Notes under the pieces: model-generated
Database searches by the model: none
What the model was told of the DNA's origin: nothing
Seen by the model: the letters and a program-made list of their open reading frames with translations, nothing else
Shown: positions 15,732 through 24,144 of the stretch, piece by piece
Numbering within the stretch: position 1 is the stretch's first letter
Layout of the letters: the number at the start of each line of letters is the position of its first letter
Made by a program: the position numbers and the translations under genes
From: Streptomyces sp. NBC_01224
Lineage (GTDB): Bacteria > Actinomycetota > Actinomycetes > Streptomycetales > Streptomycetaceae
Reading direction: 5' to 3'
Assembly: GCF_036002945.1 (NCBI RefSeq)
Contig: NZ_CP108529.1
Coordinates: 4,521,001 to 4,585,000, forward strand
DNA length: 64,000 bases

Positions 15732-17690
15732 ATGACAGCCACCGCCCCGCACTTCGGACCGTCCCCGTCCACCCACGCGCCACGCCGCCCACTCGCCGCG
15801 GCCGCACTCCTCGCCGCCCTTGTCGGCATGGTGTTCGGCCTGCTGCTGGGCGGCGCGGGCCCCGCGTCCGCGCATGCCGCGCTCACCGGGAGCGATCCGC
15901 AGGACGGGGCGGTGGTCGACACCGCTCCCAAGGAAGTCACTCTCACCTTCTCCGAGCAGGTCGCCATGGGCGACGGCTCCATCAGGGTCCTGGACCCGGG
16001 CGGCAAGCGCGCCGACACCGGCGCCGCACCACGTGATCTGCAGAACGGCTCCACCGTGAAGTACGGCGTCTCGCTGCACACCGGGCTGCCCGACGGCACG
16101 TACACCGTCGCCTGGCAGGCCGTCTCCGCGGACAGCCACCCCGTCTCGGGCGCCTTCACCTTCTCCGTCGGAGCCCCCTCCAAGACCACCGTCGCCCTCC
16201 CGACGGACGAGGCCGGGGGCGGCCTCGTCGGCACCCTCTACGACATCGCGCGCTACGCCGCGTACGCCGGTTTCATCCTGCTGGCCGGCGGCGCCGCCTT
16301 CGTATTGGCCTGCTGGCAGCGCGGGGCGGGCGCACGCCCCCTGCAACGCCTGGTCGTACGCGGCTGGATGACCCTCACCGCGGCCACCCTGGCCATGTTG
16401 CTCCTGCGCAACCCGTACACCGGCTCCGGGAAGCTCGTGGACGCCTTCGACCTCGACGGTCTGAAGGCCGTGCTCGACACCAAGCCCGGGGCGGCACTCG
16501 TATCCCGGCTGCTGCTGCTCGGCGCCTCCGCACTCTTCGTCGCCGTGCTGTTCGGGGCATACGCGAAGCGCGACGACGAGCGCGAGAAGAAGGACCTCAC
16601 CTTCGGACTGGCCATCGGCGGCACGGTGATCGCCGCCGGGATCGCCGGGACCTGGGCACTCGCCGAACACGCCTCGACCGGGATCCAGCCGGGCATCGCC
16701 ATGCCGGTCGACGTGCTGCATCTGCTGGCCGTCGCGGCCTGGCTGGGCGGGCTGGCGGCCCTGCTGGTCGCCCTGTACCGGACACCGGACATCGAAGCCG
16801 CGGCCGTGCGGCGCTTCTCCCGCATCGCGTTCGGCAGCGTGCTCGTACTCACCGCCACCGGGATCTACCAGTCCTGGCGCCAGGTCGGCACCTGGTCCGC
16901 GCTCACCGGCACCGGGTACGGGCAGTTGCTGCTCGTGAAGGTGGGGCTCGTTGCCGTCCTGGTCGGGATCGCCTGGATCTCGCGTCGCTGGACCGCACGG
17001 CTGATCACGAGCGGAACCGGCGGGGAGGGAGCGGAGCTCCGGGCCGACGCCAGGGACGAAATCGAAGTCGAGGAGTCCCGGGCCCCGGGTGCGTCCGACA
17101 CCGTGGCCGAGGACCCCGCGCGGGCGACCCAGCTCGCCCGGCAGAGGGCCGCCGTGGCCACCGCCGAGAAGAAGCGGATCCGCGATGCCGACCCCGACCG
17201 GTCCGGCCTCCGCCGTTCGGTGCTGGCGGAAGTAGGGGTCGCCGTGGCGCTGTTGGCCGTGACGACCGTACTGACCTCGACCGAGCCGGGACGTACCGAG
17301 GAAGAGGCGGCCCGCGCCTCGACGGCGGCAGCCGCCCCCGCGGCCGAAGGCCCGGTCAATCTGACGCTGCGCTTCGACACAGGCGGCGAGAACGGCAAGG
17401 GAACGGTGCGGATGGACATCGACCCCGCCCGTACCGGTGCCAATGAACTCCACATCTGGATCGACAGCATCGACGGCAAGGCCATGGACGTCCCCGAGCT
17501 GAAGCTCGCCTTCACTCTGGGGTCCAAGGACATCGGCCCGCTCCCCGTCGTCCCTGTCCGGCTCACCGAGGGCCACTGGACCGCGAGCAACGTCCAGATC
17601 CCGATGGCGGGCAACTGGAAGGTCGCGGTGACCGTGCGTACGTCGGACATCGATCAGACGACCATCGACAAGAACGTGAAGATCGGCTGA
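15732..17690 (+). CDS. CopC-CopD fusion copper transport protein (YcnJ-like)
   Basis: 652 residues. After a signal segment, HAALTGSDPQDGAVVD starts a CopC domain with the mature N-terminal His and a later DSHPVSGAF ligand site (to about 155). A CopD multi-pass membrane domain follows (about 170-420, roughly eight helices). A charged cytoplasmic linker of about 75 residues, one more membrane helix, and an extracytoplasmic C-terminal domain (about 535-650) complete it. CopC-CopD/YcnJ proteins import copper. It begins 14 bp after the PCuAC gene and is followed 8 bp later by the DyP peroxidase. Confidence 0.92.
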   Translation: MTATAPHFGPSPSTHAPRRPLAAAALLAALVGMVFGLLLGGAGPASAHAALTGSDPQDGAVVDTAPKEVTLTFSEQVAMGDGSIRVLDPGGKRADTGAAPRDLQNGSTVKYGVSLHTGLPDGTYTVAWQAVSADSHPVSGAFTFSVGAPSKTTVALPTDEAGGGLVGTLYDIARYAAYAGFILLAGGAAFVLACWQRGAGARPLQRLVVRGWMTLTAATLAMLLLRNPYTGSGKLVDAFDLDGLKAVLDTKPGAALVSRLLLLGASALFVAVLFGAYAKRDDEREKKDLTFGLAIGGTVIAAGIAGTWALAEHASTGIQPGIAMPVDVLHLLAVAAWLGGLAALLVALYRTPDIEAAAVRRFSRIAFGSVLVLTATGIYQSWRQVGTWSALTGTGYGQLLLVKVGLVAVLVGIAWISRRWTARLITSGTGGEGAELRADARDEIEVEESRAPGASDTVAEDPARATQLARQRAAVATAEKKRIRDADPDRSGLRRSVLAEVGVAVALLAVTTVLTSTEPGRTEEEAARASTAAAAPAAEGPVNLTLRFDTGGENGKGTVRMDIDPARTGANELHIWIDSIDGKAMDVPELKLAFTLGSKDIGPLPVVPVRLTEGHWTASNVQIPMAGNWKVAVTVRTSDIDQTTIDKNVKIG

Positions 17691-17698
17691 GCAGGATC

Positions 17699-19012
17699 GT
17701 GAGCGGAAACAGCAACAGGAAGACCTCCGCAGGCAGCGGGGACGACAAAGCCCGTGGCAGTGGCGCCATCTCTCGGAGGCGGCTGCTCGGCAGCGCGGGC
17801 GCGGCCGGTGCGACCGGACTGGTACTGGGTGCGGCGGGCGGCGCGACCGGCTATGCAGCGACCCGGACCGACGAGCCGACCGCTCTGACCGCGGTCGGCT
17901 CCACCCAGGTGATGTTTCACGGGAAACATCAACCGGGGATCACCACTCCGCTTCAGGCCCGCGGCCATCTCATCGCCTTCGATCTGGCGCCCGGTGCGGG
18001 ACGGAAGGAAGCGGCTGCCCTGATGCGCCGATGGTCGGCCGTGGCCCGGCGCCTGATGGCCGGCGAAGCCGCCGACAGCGGTGCGGCGGACGGCGCCGCC
18101 CATGACACCGGGATCGCGCTGGATGCCGGACCGTCCTCGCTGACCGTCACCTTCGGCTTCGGCCGCACCTTCTTCGAGCGCACCGGCCTGGTCGGCCAGA
18201 GGCCACCGGGACTCGACCCGCTGCCGCCGTTCTCCTCCGACCACATCGACGCCAAGCGCTCCAACGGTGACCTCTGGGTACAGATCGGCGCCGACGACGC
18301 ACTCGTCGCCTTCCACGCGCTGCGTGCCGTGCAGAAGGAGGCCGCCCCGGCCGCCAGGGTCCGCTGGCAGATGAACGGCTTCAACCGTTCCCCCGGCGCC
18401 ACCGCGCAGCCGATGACCGCCCGCAATCTGATGGGCCAGATAGACGGCACCGGTAACCCGAAACCCGCCGAGAGCGACTTCGACCGGCGCATCTTCGTTC
18501 CGGCCGGGACCGATACGAAGTACGACTGGCTGGCAGGCGGCTCGTACGCGGTCGTCCGGCGGATCAGGATGCTGCTCGACGACTGGGAGAAGCTCCCGGT
18601 CGGACGGCAGGAGCAGGTCATAGGGCGCCGCAAGCAGGACGGTGCTCCGCTGAGCGGTGGTGCCGAGACCACCGCGATGAACCTCGACAAGGCGGGCCCG
18701 GACGGCAAGCTCCTGATCCCGGACAACGCCCACGCCCGGATCTCCTCCCCCGAGAAGAACGGCGGCGCGGCCATGCTGCGGCGCCCCTTCTCGTACCACG
18801 ACGGCATCTCGGCGGACGGCACTCCGGACGCCGGGCTGCTGTTCATCTGCTGGCAGGCGGATCCGCTGCGGGGGTTCGTTCCCGTGCAGCGCAAGCTGGA
18901 CCGCGGCGATGCCCTGTCGCCGTTCATCCGGCACGAGGCCAGCGGCCTGTTCGCGGTGCCGGGCGGTGCGGCGGACGGCGAATACGTGGGTCAGCGGCTA
19001 CTGGAGTCCTGA
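17699..19012 (+). CDS. Tat-exported Dyp-type haem peroxidase (EfeB-like)
   Basis: 437 residues, GTG start. A twin-arginine signal is visible (SRRRLLG at about 25-31, then a hydrophobic Ala/Gly stretch). DyP hallmarks are the catalytic Asp in GQIDGTGNP (about 247-255), the proximal haem His in NAHARISSP (about 344), and the LRRPFSYHDG segment. It folds in the cytoplasm with haem and is exported to oxidise substrates or help recover iron. Eight bp behind copCD it is probably in the copper operon, whereas EfeB normally sits with efeUO iron genes; no efeUO is present here. A near-parS sequence lies inside the gene. Confidence 0.92.
   Translation: MSGNSNRKTSAGSGDDKARGSGAISRRRLLGSAGAAGATGLVLGAAGGATGYAATRTDEPTALTAVGSTQVMFHGKHQPGITTPLQARGHLIAFDLAPGAGRKEAAALMRRWSAVARRLMAGEAADSGAADGAAHDTGIALDAGPSSLTVTFGFGRTFFERTGLVGQRPPGLDPLPPFSSDHIDAKRSNGDLWVQIGADDALVAFHALRAVQKEAAPAARVRWQMNGFNRSPGATAQPMTARNLMGQIDGTGNPKPAESDFDRRIFVPAGTDTKYDWLAGGSYAVVRRIRMLLDDWEKLPVGRQEQVIGRRKQDGAPLSGGAETTAMNLDKAGPDGKLLIPDNAHARISSPEKNGGAAMLRRPFSYHDGISADGTPDAGLLFICWQADPLRGFVPVQRKLDRGDALSPFIRHEASGLFAVPGGAADGEYVGQRLLES
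17914..17927. other. Near-parS sequence inside the DyP gene
   Basis: GTTTCACGGGAAAC differs from the ParB-binding parS consensus GTTTCACGTGAAAC at one central base, breaking dyad symmetry. It may be a weak or decayed ParB site; it could also be chance. Confidence 0.4.
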
Positions 19013-19039
19013 GAGACCGGGGCACATTAGGGTGACGGT

Positions 19040-19975
19040 ATGTCCGCCACGCGCTACGCATATCTCGGCCCTGAAGGCACCTTCACCGAGGTCGCCCTCC
19101 GTACGCTCCCGGAAGCCGCCACCCGCGAACTCGTCCCGATGGTCTCCGTACCGCTGGCTCTGGACGCGGTACGCAGTGGGGCCGCCGCGGCAGCGCTCGT
19201 ACCGATCGAGAACTCCGTCGAGGGCGGCATCACCGCGACGCTCGACGAGCTGACCACCGGCGAACCGCTGATGATCTACCGCGAGGTGCTGCTCTCCATC
19301 ACCTTCGCGCTGCTGGTGCGGCCGGGCACCAAGCTGTCCGACATCAAATCGGTCACCGCGCACCCGGCCGCGCAGCCGCAGGTGCGCAACTGGATGGCCG
19401 CCCATCTCCCGGACGCCCTATGGGAGTCGGCGGCCTCCAACGCCGACGGTGCCCGGCTGGTGCAGGAGGGCCGGTACGACGCCGCCTTCGCCGGTGAGTT
19501 CGCGGCGGCGACCTACGGTCTCGAACCGCTGGTGACCGATATCCATGACGCGGTGAACGCGCAGACCCGCTTCGTCCTGGTGGGCCGCCCGGCCCGGCCG
19601 GCGGCGCCGACGGGTGCGGACAAGACATCGGTGGTCATCTGGCTGGGCGAGGACCATCCCGGTGCGCTGCTCGAACTGCTCCAGGAGTTCGCGGTGCGCG
19701 GGGTGAACCTGATGCTGATCCAGTCGCGGCCGACCGGAGCCGGCATCGGGAACTACTGCTTCGCGGTGGACGCCGAGGGGCACATCGCGGACCGCCGGGT
19801 CGGCGAGGCATTGATGGGGCTGAAGCGGATCTGCCCGAAGGTACGGTTCCTCGGCTCGTACCCGCGGGCCGAGGTGGCGTTGCAGGACGTACGGCCACTG
19901 CGGGCGGGAACGTCGGACGCGGAGTTCATGGAGGCCTCCGACTGGCTGGCCCGCAATCTGGACGGTCGGGGCTGA
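19040..19975 (+). CDS. pheA: Prephenate dehydratase with ACT domain
   Basis: 311 residues. N-terminal dehydratase lobes start YAYLGPEGTFTE and include PIENSVEGG and the catalytic TRF (NAQTRFVLVG). An ACT regulatory domain (about 195-270) carries the QSRPTG variant of the ESRP phenylalanine-binding motif. It converts prephenate to phenylpyruvate in phenylalanine synthesis and is expected to be inhibited by phenylalanine. It is monofunctional (no chorismate mutase domain), as usual in actinobacteria. It starts 27 bp after the DyP gene. Confidence 0.96.
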   Translation: MSATRYAYLGPEGTFTEVALRTLPEAATRELVPMVSVPLALDAVRSGAAAAALVPIENSVEGGITATLDELTTGEPLMIYREVLLSITFALLVRPGTKLSDIKSVTAHPAAQPQVRNWMAAHLPDALWESAASNADGARLVQEGRYDAAFAGEFAAATYGLEPLVTDIHDAVNAQTRFVLVGRPARPAAPTGADKTSVVIWLGEDHPGALLELLQEFAVRGVNLMLIQSRPTGAGIGNYCFAVDAEGHIADRRVGEALMGLKRICPKVRFLGSYPRAEVALQDVRPLRAGTSDAEFMEASDWLARNLDGRG

Positions 19976-20044
19976 CGACGGTCCGGGACTGCCGGTCCCG
20001 GGGGCCGGTGCGCCTGAACCGCCCGTGCTATCCAGCGCTTTTCT

Positions 20045-20363
20045 TCATCCACAGAGTTATCCACAGGGGTGGTTCTCGACCTGGGGACAAGTCGACACTC
20101 CAATGCGACATGGTCGACATATCCCCCCAGTCGGCTCAGATACATCCACAGGCCGGCAGGTCGCCCGGGTTGCCCCGTGTCACCTGAATTCCATTGATCA
20201 ACTCTTTTGGGCGGCGAATTCCCACCCGAACGAGCGTCTGAAGTGGGTTTGAGCGGGGAATCCGTGAGCCCCTAAGCGGCTTTCGGAATGATCTCTTCCA
20301 GTGTCCACAGATCTTCCTCACAGCCTGTGGATAACTTTGAAGAGCGCCAACGCCTGTGGACAA
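20045..20363. promoter_or_regulatory. DnaA-box cluster in the pheA-serS intergenic region
   Basis: Within this 603-bp non-coding gap (19976-20578) lie perfect DnaA boxes TTATCCACA at 20057-20065, TTATCCACA (minus strand) at 20326-20334 and TTGTCCACA (minus strand) at 20355-20363. One-mismatch boxes are at 20045-20053, 20082-20090 (minus) and 20301-20309, and a weaker one at 20142-20150. The flanks are A/T-richer than the genome average. There are no dnaA or dnaN genes here, so it is not oriC. High-affinity DnaA-box clusters near oriC (H69, H24, D78) that titrate DnaA are known in S. coelicolor, and this may be the equivalent of one of them. Confidence 0.75.
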
Positions 20364-20578
20364 GCGATGCCCAACTCCCCTGCCAGGCAAGGCGAATCCG
20401 TCAAGACGGTCGACACCTTCTGCCCCATTTAGGGGAATAAACTCTTTTCATTGACGATCGAGATCAACCCCGGTCACGTAATACCCTCCAGCATTACCAA
20501 TTCAGGCAATTCGGGCAAAGTGACACGCTTGGCAATATCGGTTCGAGCTGGAGAAGCGCACACCGGTAGCCTGGAGGG

Positions 20579-21856
20579 GTGATTGACCTTCGCCTGCTCC
20601 GTGAGGACCCCGACCGTGTTCGCGCCTCCCAGCGCGCCCGTGGAGAGGACGTCGCGCTCGTCGACGCCCTTCTCTCCGCCGACGAGCGGCGCAGGTCGTC
20701 CGGCGTCCGCTTCGACGAACTCCGCTCCGAGCAGAAATCGCTCGGCAAACTCATCCCCAAGGCTTCGCCCGAGGAGCGTGCCGAGCTCCTCAAGAAGGCC
20801 GAGCAGCTGAAGGTCGACGTCAAGGCGGCCGACGCGGCACAGGACGAGGCCGACGCCGAGGCCAAGAGTCTGATGCTTCAGCTCGGCAACATCGTCCACG
20901 AGGACGTGCCGGTCGGTGGCGAGGAGGACTTCGTCGTCCTGGAGACACACGGCACGATCCGTGACTTCGGGGCCGAGGGCTTCGAGCCCAAGGACCACCT
21001 GGAGCTCGGCGAGAAGCTCGGCGCCATCGACATGGAGCGTGGCGCCAAGGTCTCCGGTTCGCGCTTCTACTACCTGACGGGTGTCGGCGCGCTGCTGGAG
21101 CTCGCCCTCGTCAACGCGGCGATCGCGCAGGCCACCGAGGCCGGCTTCGTCCCGATGCTGACGCCTGCGCTGGTCCGCCCGCGCGCCATGGAGGGCACCG
21201 GCTTCCTCGGCCAGGCCGCGGAGAACGTGTACCACCTGGAGAAGGACGACTTCTACCTGGTCGGCACCTCCGAGGTGCCGCTCGCCGCGTACCACATGGA
21301 CGAGATCATCGAGGCCGACAAGCTGCCGCTGCGGTACGCGGGCTTCTCACCGTGCTTCCGCCGCGAGGCCGGTACATACGGCAAGGACACCCGGGGCATC
21401 TTCCGTGTCCACCAGTTCGACAAGGTCGAGATGTTCTCGTACGTCGACCCGGCGGACGCCGAGGCCGAGCACCGCAGGCTCCTGGACTGGGAGAAGCAGT
21501 GGCTCACCGCTCTTGAGCTGCCCTTCCAGGTGATCGATGTCGCCACCGGCGATCTGGGGGCCTCGGCCTCCCGCAAGTTCGACTGCGAGGCGTGGATCCC
21601 GACGCAGGGCAAGTACCGCGAGCTGACGTCCGCTTCGAACTGCGACGGTTTCCAGGCGCGCCGTCTGTCCGTCCGGATGCGCGACGGTAAGAAGGTCCAG
21701 CCGCTGGCGACGCTGAACGGCACGCTGTGCGCCGTACCGCGCACGATCGTGGCGATCCTGGAGAACCACCAGCTGGCCGACGGCTCCGTACGGGTGCCCG
21801 AGGTGCTCCGGCCGTACCTGGGCGGGCGCGAGGTTCTGGAGCCGGTCGCCAAGTGA
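20579..21856 (+). CDS. serS: Serine-tRNA ligase
   Basis: 425 residues; GTG start directly after CTGGAGGG. The N-terminal arm is a long antiparallel coiled coil (about 30-100) that grips the long variable arm of tRNA-Ser. Class II motif 2 is at FRREAGTYGKDTRGIFRVHQF and motif 3 around NGTLCAVPRT. It charges serine tRNAs, two genes for which lie in this window (2331 and 22732). The leader contains CCCTCCAG (20484-20491), complementary to the CTGGAGGG ribosome-binding site (20571-20578). It is coupled to the downstream HAD gene by a 4-bp overlap. Confidence 0.97.
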   Translation: MIDLRLLREDPDRVRASQRARGEDVALVDALLSADERRRSSGVRFDELRSEQKSLGKLIPKASPEERAELLKKAEQLKVDVKAADAAQDEADAEAKSLMLQLGNIVHEDVPVGGEEDFVVLETHGTIRDFGAEGFEPKDHLELGEKLGAIDMERGAKVSGSRFYYLTGVGALLELALVNAAIAQATEAGFVPMLTPALVRPRAMEGTGFLGQAAENVYHLEKDDFYLVGTSEVPLAAYHMDEIIEADKLPLRYAGFSPCFRREAGTYGKDTRGIFRVHQFDKVEMFSYVDPADAEAEHRRLLDWEKQWLTALELPFQVIDVATGDLGASASRKFDCEAWIPTQGKYRELTSASNCDGFQARRLSVRMRDGKKVQPLATLNGTLCAVPRTIVAILENHQLADGSVRVPEVLRPYLGGREVLEPVAK

Positions 21857-22650
21857 CCTTTCCGTACAAGCTCGTCGCGACCGATCTCGACGGCACTCTG
21901 CTGCGTAACAACGACACGGTCTCCGAGCGCACTCGTGAGGCACTGGCCGCGGTCACCGCGGCCGGTGCCGCGCACATCATCGTCACCGGTCGCGCTGTTC
22001 CGTGGACCCGGCACATCCTGGACGACCTGGGTTACGAGGGGCTCGCGGTCTGCGGCCAGGGCGCGCAGGTCTACCACGCGGGTGAGCGCAAGCTGCTGAC
22101 CTCACTGACGCTGGACCGGCAGCTCGCCGGTCTCGCGCTGTCCAAGGTCGAGGCCGAGGTCGGCCCGTTGGCACTGGCGGCGAGCCGCGACGGGCTCGAC
22201 GGCGAAGTGCTGGTCGGCCCCGGATACCGCGTACAGGAAGGGCCGCTTCCGGCTGTCTTCGCGGAGGACCCGGCCGAGTTGTGGTCGGCCCCCCTGAACA
22301 AGGTCTACATCCAGCATCCCGATCTCGACGACGACGCACTGGCGAAGGCCGCGCGATCGGCCGTCGGCAACCTGGTCGACGTGGTCATGGCCGGTCCTGG
22401 TGTGGTGGAAATCCTGCCGCTGGGGCTGAGCAAGGCGACCGGACTCTCGCTTGCCGCGCGCCGGCTGGGTCTGAAGGCCGCTGACACTCTGGCCTTCGGT
22501 GACATGCCGAACGACATCCCGATGTTCGCCTGGGCACAGCGGGGTGTGGCAATGGCCAATGCGCATGAGGATCTGAAGGCCGTGGCCCAGGAGATCACCG
22601 CGTCCAACGAGGACGACGGCATCGCTGTGGTGCTGGAGCGGCTGCTCTAG
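21853..22650 (+). CDS. HAD superfamily Cof-type phosphatase
   Basis: 265 residues from GTG 21853, overlapping the serS stop. HAD motif I is DLDGTLL, motif II is the VTGR region, and motif IV is FGDMPNDIPM, with a C2-type cap between (Cof/YbiV group). These enzymes hydrolyse sugar phosphates, flavin mononucleotide or other small phosphates; the substrate cannot be read from sequence. Coupling to serS suggests co-expression rather than a shared pathway. A paralogue lies at 33467-34333. Confidence 0.92.
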   Translation: MTFPYKLVATDLDGTLLRNNDTVSERTREALAAVTAAGAAHIIVTGRAVPWTRHILDDLGYEGLAVCGQGAQVYHAGERKLLTSLTLDRQLAGLALSKVEAEVGPLALAASRDGLDGEVLVGPGYRVQEGPLPAVFAEDPAELWSAPLNKVYIQHPDLDDDALAKAARSAVGNLVDVVMAGPGVVEILPLGLSKATGLSLAARRLGLKAADTLAFGDMPNDIPMFAWAQRGVAMANAHEDLKAVAQEITASNEDDGIAVVLERLL

Positions 22651-22731
22651 TCGTACGGGTACGGGCAGAGGTTCGGGCGCGGGCGGCTGGATCGGCCGCC
22701 CCACTCGTACTGGTACCCGACACTGCTGCTG

Positions 22732-22819
<88 letters not shown>

Positions 22820-22894
22820 GGGAGGGCGGCCGCACGATGCGCAGAAACCGCCCCGGGCGTCCTGCTCCGATCGGCACGGCGGAGTCGTCGGTGA

Positions 22895-22957
22895 CTACTC
22901 CGGTGCCGGCTCGGGCCCGCCCTGCTGGGAACTCGACGGACTCGGACTCTCGGTCAT
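22895..22957 (-). CDS. Possible 20-residue Ser/Pro-rich peptide
   Basis: ATG at 22957 is preceded by GAGAGGAG at good spacing and encodes a short Ser/Pro/Gln-rich, acidic peptide (MTESPSPSSSQQGG and six more residues). It lies between tRNA-Ser(GCU) and the HTH protein gene. There is no family resemblance; the ribosome-binding site is the only positive evidence, and the ORF may be fortuitous. Confidence 0.25.
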   Translation of the reverse strand: MTESPSPSSSQQGGPEPAPE

Positions 22958-23100
22958 CGTCGCGCTCCTCTCCCGGCCTGTGGCGTACATGTCGGCGTGC
23001 GGCTGTTGTCGTCGGGTCGTGCTGCGCCGGTTTCGGCGCGTACTGCACCAACTACAGTGACCGGGACGGCCTTTCGCTGCCACCCAATTTCCGGGCATCG

Positions 23101-23125
23101 CCGAAAGGCCGTGAACGGCCTTCGG
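23101..23125 (-). terminator. Hairpin terminator after the HTH/coiled-coil gene
   Basis: CCGAAAGGCCGT and CGGCCTTCGG form an imperfect hairpin adjoining the stop codon at 23127. The left part also matches ACGGCCTTTCG at 23065-23075, giving an alternative pairing. Confidence 0.6.
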
Positions 23126-23126
23126 A

Positions 23127-23822
23127 TCAGCGCCGCTTGTTGCGGCGGCTCAGATCCTTCAGGTGGCGGGCGAGATCGTCCATCCTTCCGTCGATACGGA
23201 CGATGTCCTCCGACAGGTGGCCCAGCCGCACGCTCATGGCGCCGACGACCTGATGTGTGACGTCCAGCCTCCGGTCGAGGCTGTCGAGCCGGTGCGACAT
23301 CCGGTTGAGGACGGGCCCGAGCTCCTGAAGCGCGCTGCCCACTCCTGCGAGGCAGCTCTCGACCCGGGTGACGCGGTGTTCGAGCGAGGCATAGCCCGCG
23401 CGCAGGTCCTGCTCGGCATCGAGCAGATACGTACGGACGCATCGGGCGATGTCGCTGTCGCGAAGAAGCATCGCGACATTGAGCACGGTCCTGCGGGTGT
23501 AGACCCTGAGCTGAGTCGCCGCCTGTGGATAACTTTCCGGCACCTCACCCGCCCATAGCGACAGCATGTCGCTATGGAAAGAGCGCAGCTCAGCGCCGCG
23601 CAGCACTCGCATCCCGTTTTCCAGGAGCTCGTCCTGATGGCGGTCCGTGAGCCTCCTGACCGCGGTTGTGGATACTTCGAAGTAACGGGCCACATCCTCT
23701 GCGCGAAGGTGAATTCCGTCCGGGAGCATGACAAGACTCTTGACCTTGTCGAGGACGTCGACGCGTCCCATCTGCTCGACGCGCAGCGCACGCGATTCGA
23801 GCAGAGCAACTTCTGTGGGCAT
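23127..23822 (-). CDS. HTH-containing protein with C-terminal coiled coil, unknown function
   Basis: 231 residues from ATG 23822, favoured over ATG 23828 because the GGAAGG site is then 7 rather than 1 base away. The N-terminal part contains a helix-turn-helix-like segment (VARYFEVSTTAVRRLTDRH, about residues 42-60). The middle (about 95-140) is helical and ends in an arginine-rich stretch. The C-terminal ~90 residues have heptad-like Leu/Val spacing (SLDRRLDVTHQVVGAMSVRL) typical of a coiled coil, and the protein ends basic (RRNKRR). It is probably an oligomeric DNA-binding protein. I recognise no named family. Two DnaA-box-like sequences lie within the gene (about 23525 and 23664). Confidence 0.65.
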   Translation of the reverse strand: MPTEVALLESRALRVEQMGRVDVLDKVKSLVMLPDGIHLRAEDVARYFEVSTTAVRRLTDRHQDELLENGMRVLRGAELRSFHSDMLSLWAGEVPESYPQAATQLRVYTRRTVLNVAMLLRDSDIARCVRTYLLDAEQDLRAGYASLEHRVTRVESCLAGVGSALQELGPVLNRMSHRLDSLDRRLDVTHQVVGAMSVRLGHLSEDIVRIDGRMDDLARHLKDLSRRNKRR

Positions 23823-24055
23823 GGACATGCCTTCCGATCGTGAAACCGACGATGGACAGCCCTGTCCCGGGCCTGAGGGGCGGAGGACGCTCACGGTTGC
23901 CACTCACTCAATGACCGACCCGGCGGGTACTCCCTCACCGGCATCGGCGATCCCTGATTTCACGAAAGCTACGACGCCACAGATTCCAACTGCCTCCACG
24001 CACCCTGCACAACGAACCGATAACCGTACAGTTACGCGTACTACTGTCCGAAATG

Positions 24056-24088
24056 CGTCAACCCTCGCCCAGGAGGCGAGGGTTGACG
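24056..24088 (-). terminator. Strong hairpin terminator of the ABC exporter operon
   Basis: Perfect 14-bp stem CGTCAACCCTCGCC / GGCGAGGGTTGACG with a 5-nt loop, 56 bp beyond the last ABC gene. Confidence 0.88.
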
Positions 24089-24144
24089 AAGATCGAAGTG
24101 ATCAGAAACGGAGCACGGCAGAGGTATCCGGGGGGAACCCCCGA

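Noticed and set aside
16025..16045. CACGTG hexamers (also near 24987, 61030 and 61483) as ParB sites
   Set aside because: The flanking GTTT/AAAC bases needed for parS are absent.
15252..17576. 774-codon open frame antisense to copCD
   Set aside because: Shadow of the CopC-CopD fusion; no motifs.
20045..20363. Calling the pheA-serS DnaA-box cluster oriC
   Set aside because: No dnaA or dnaN flank and fewer boxes than the roughly 19 of Streptomyces oriC.
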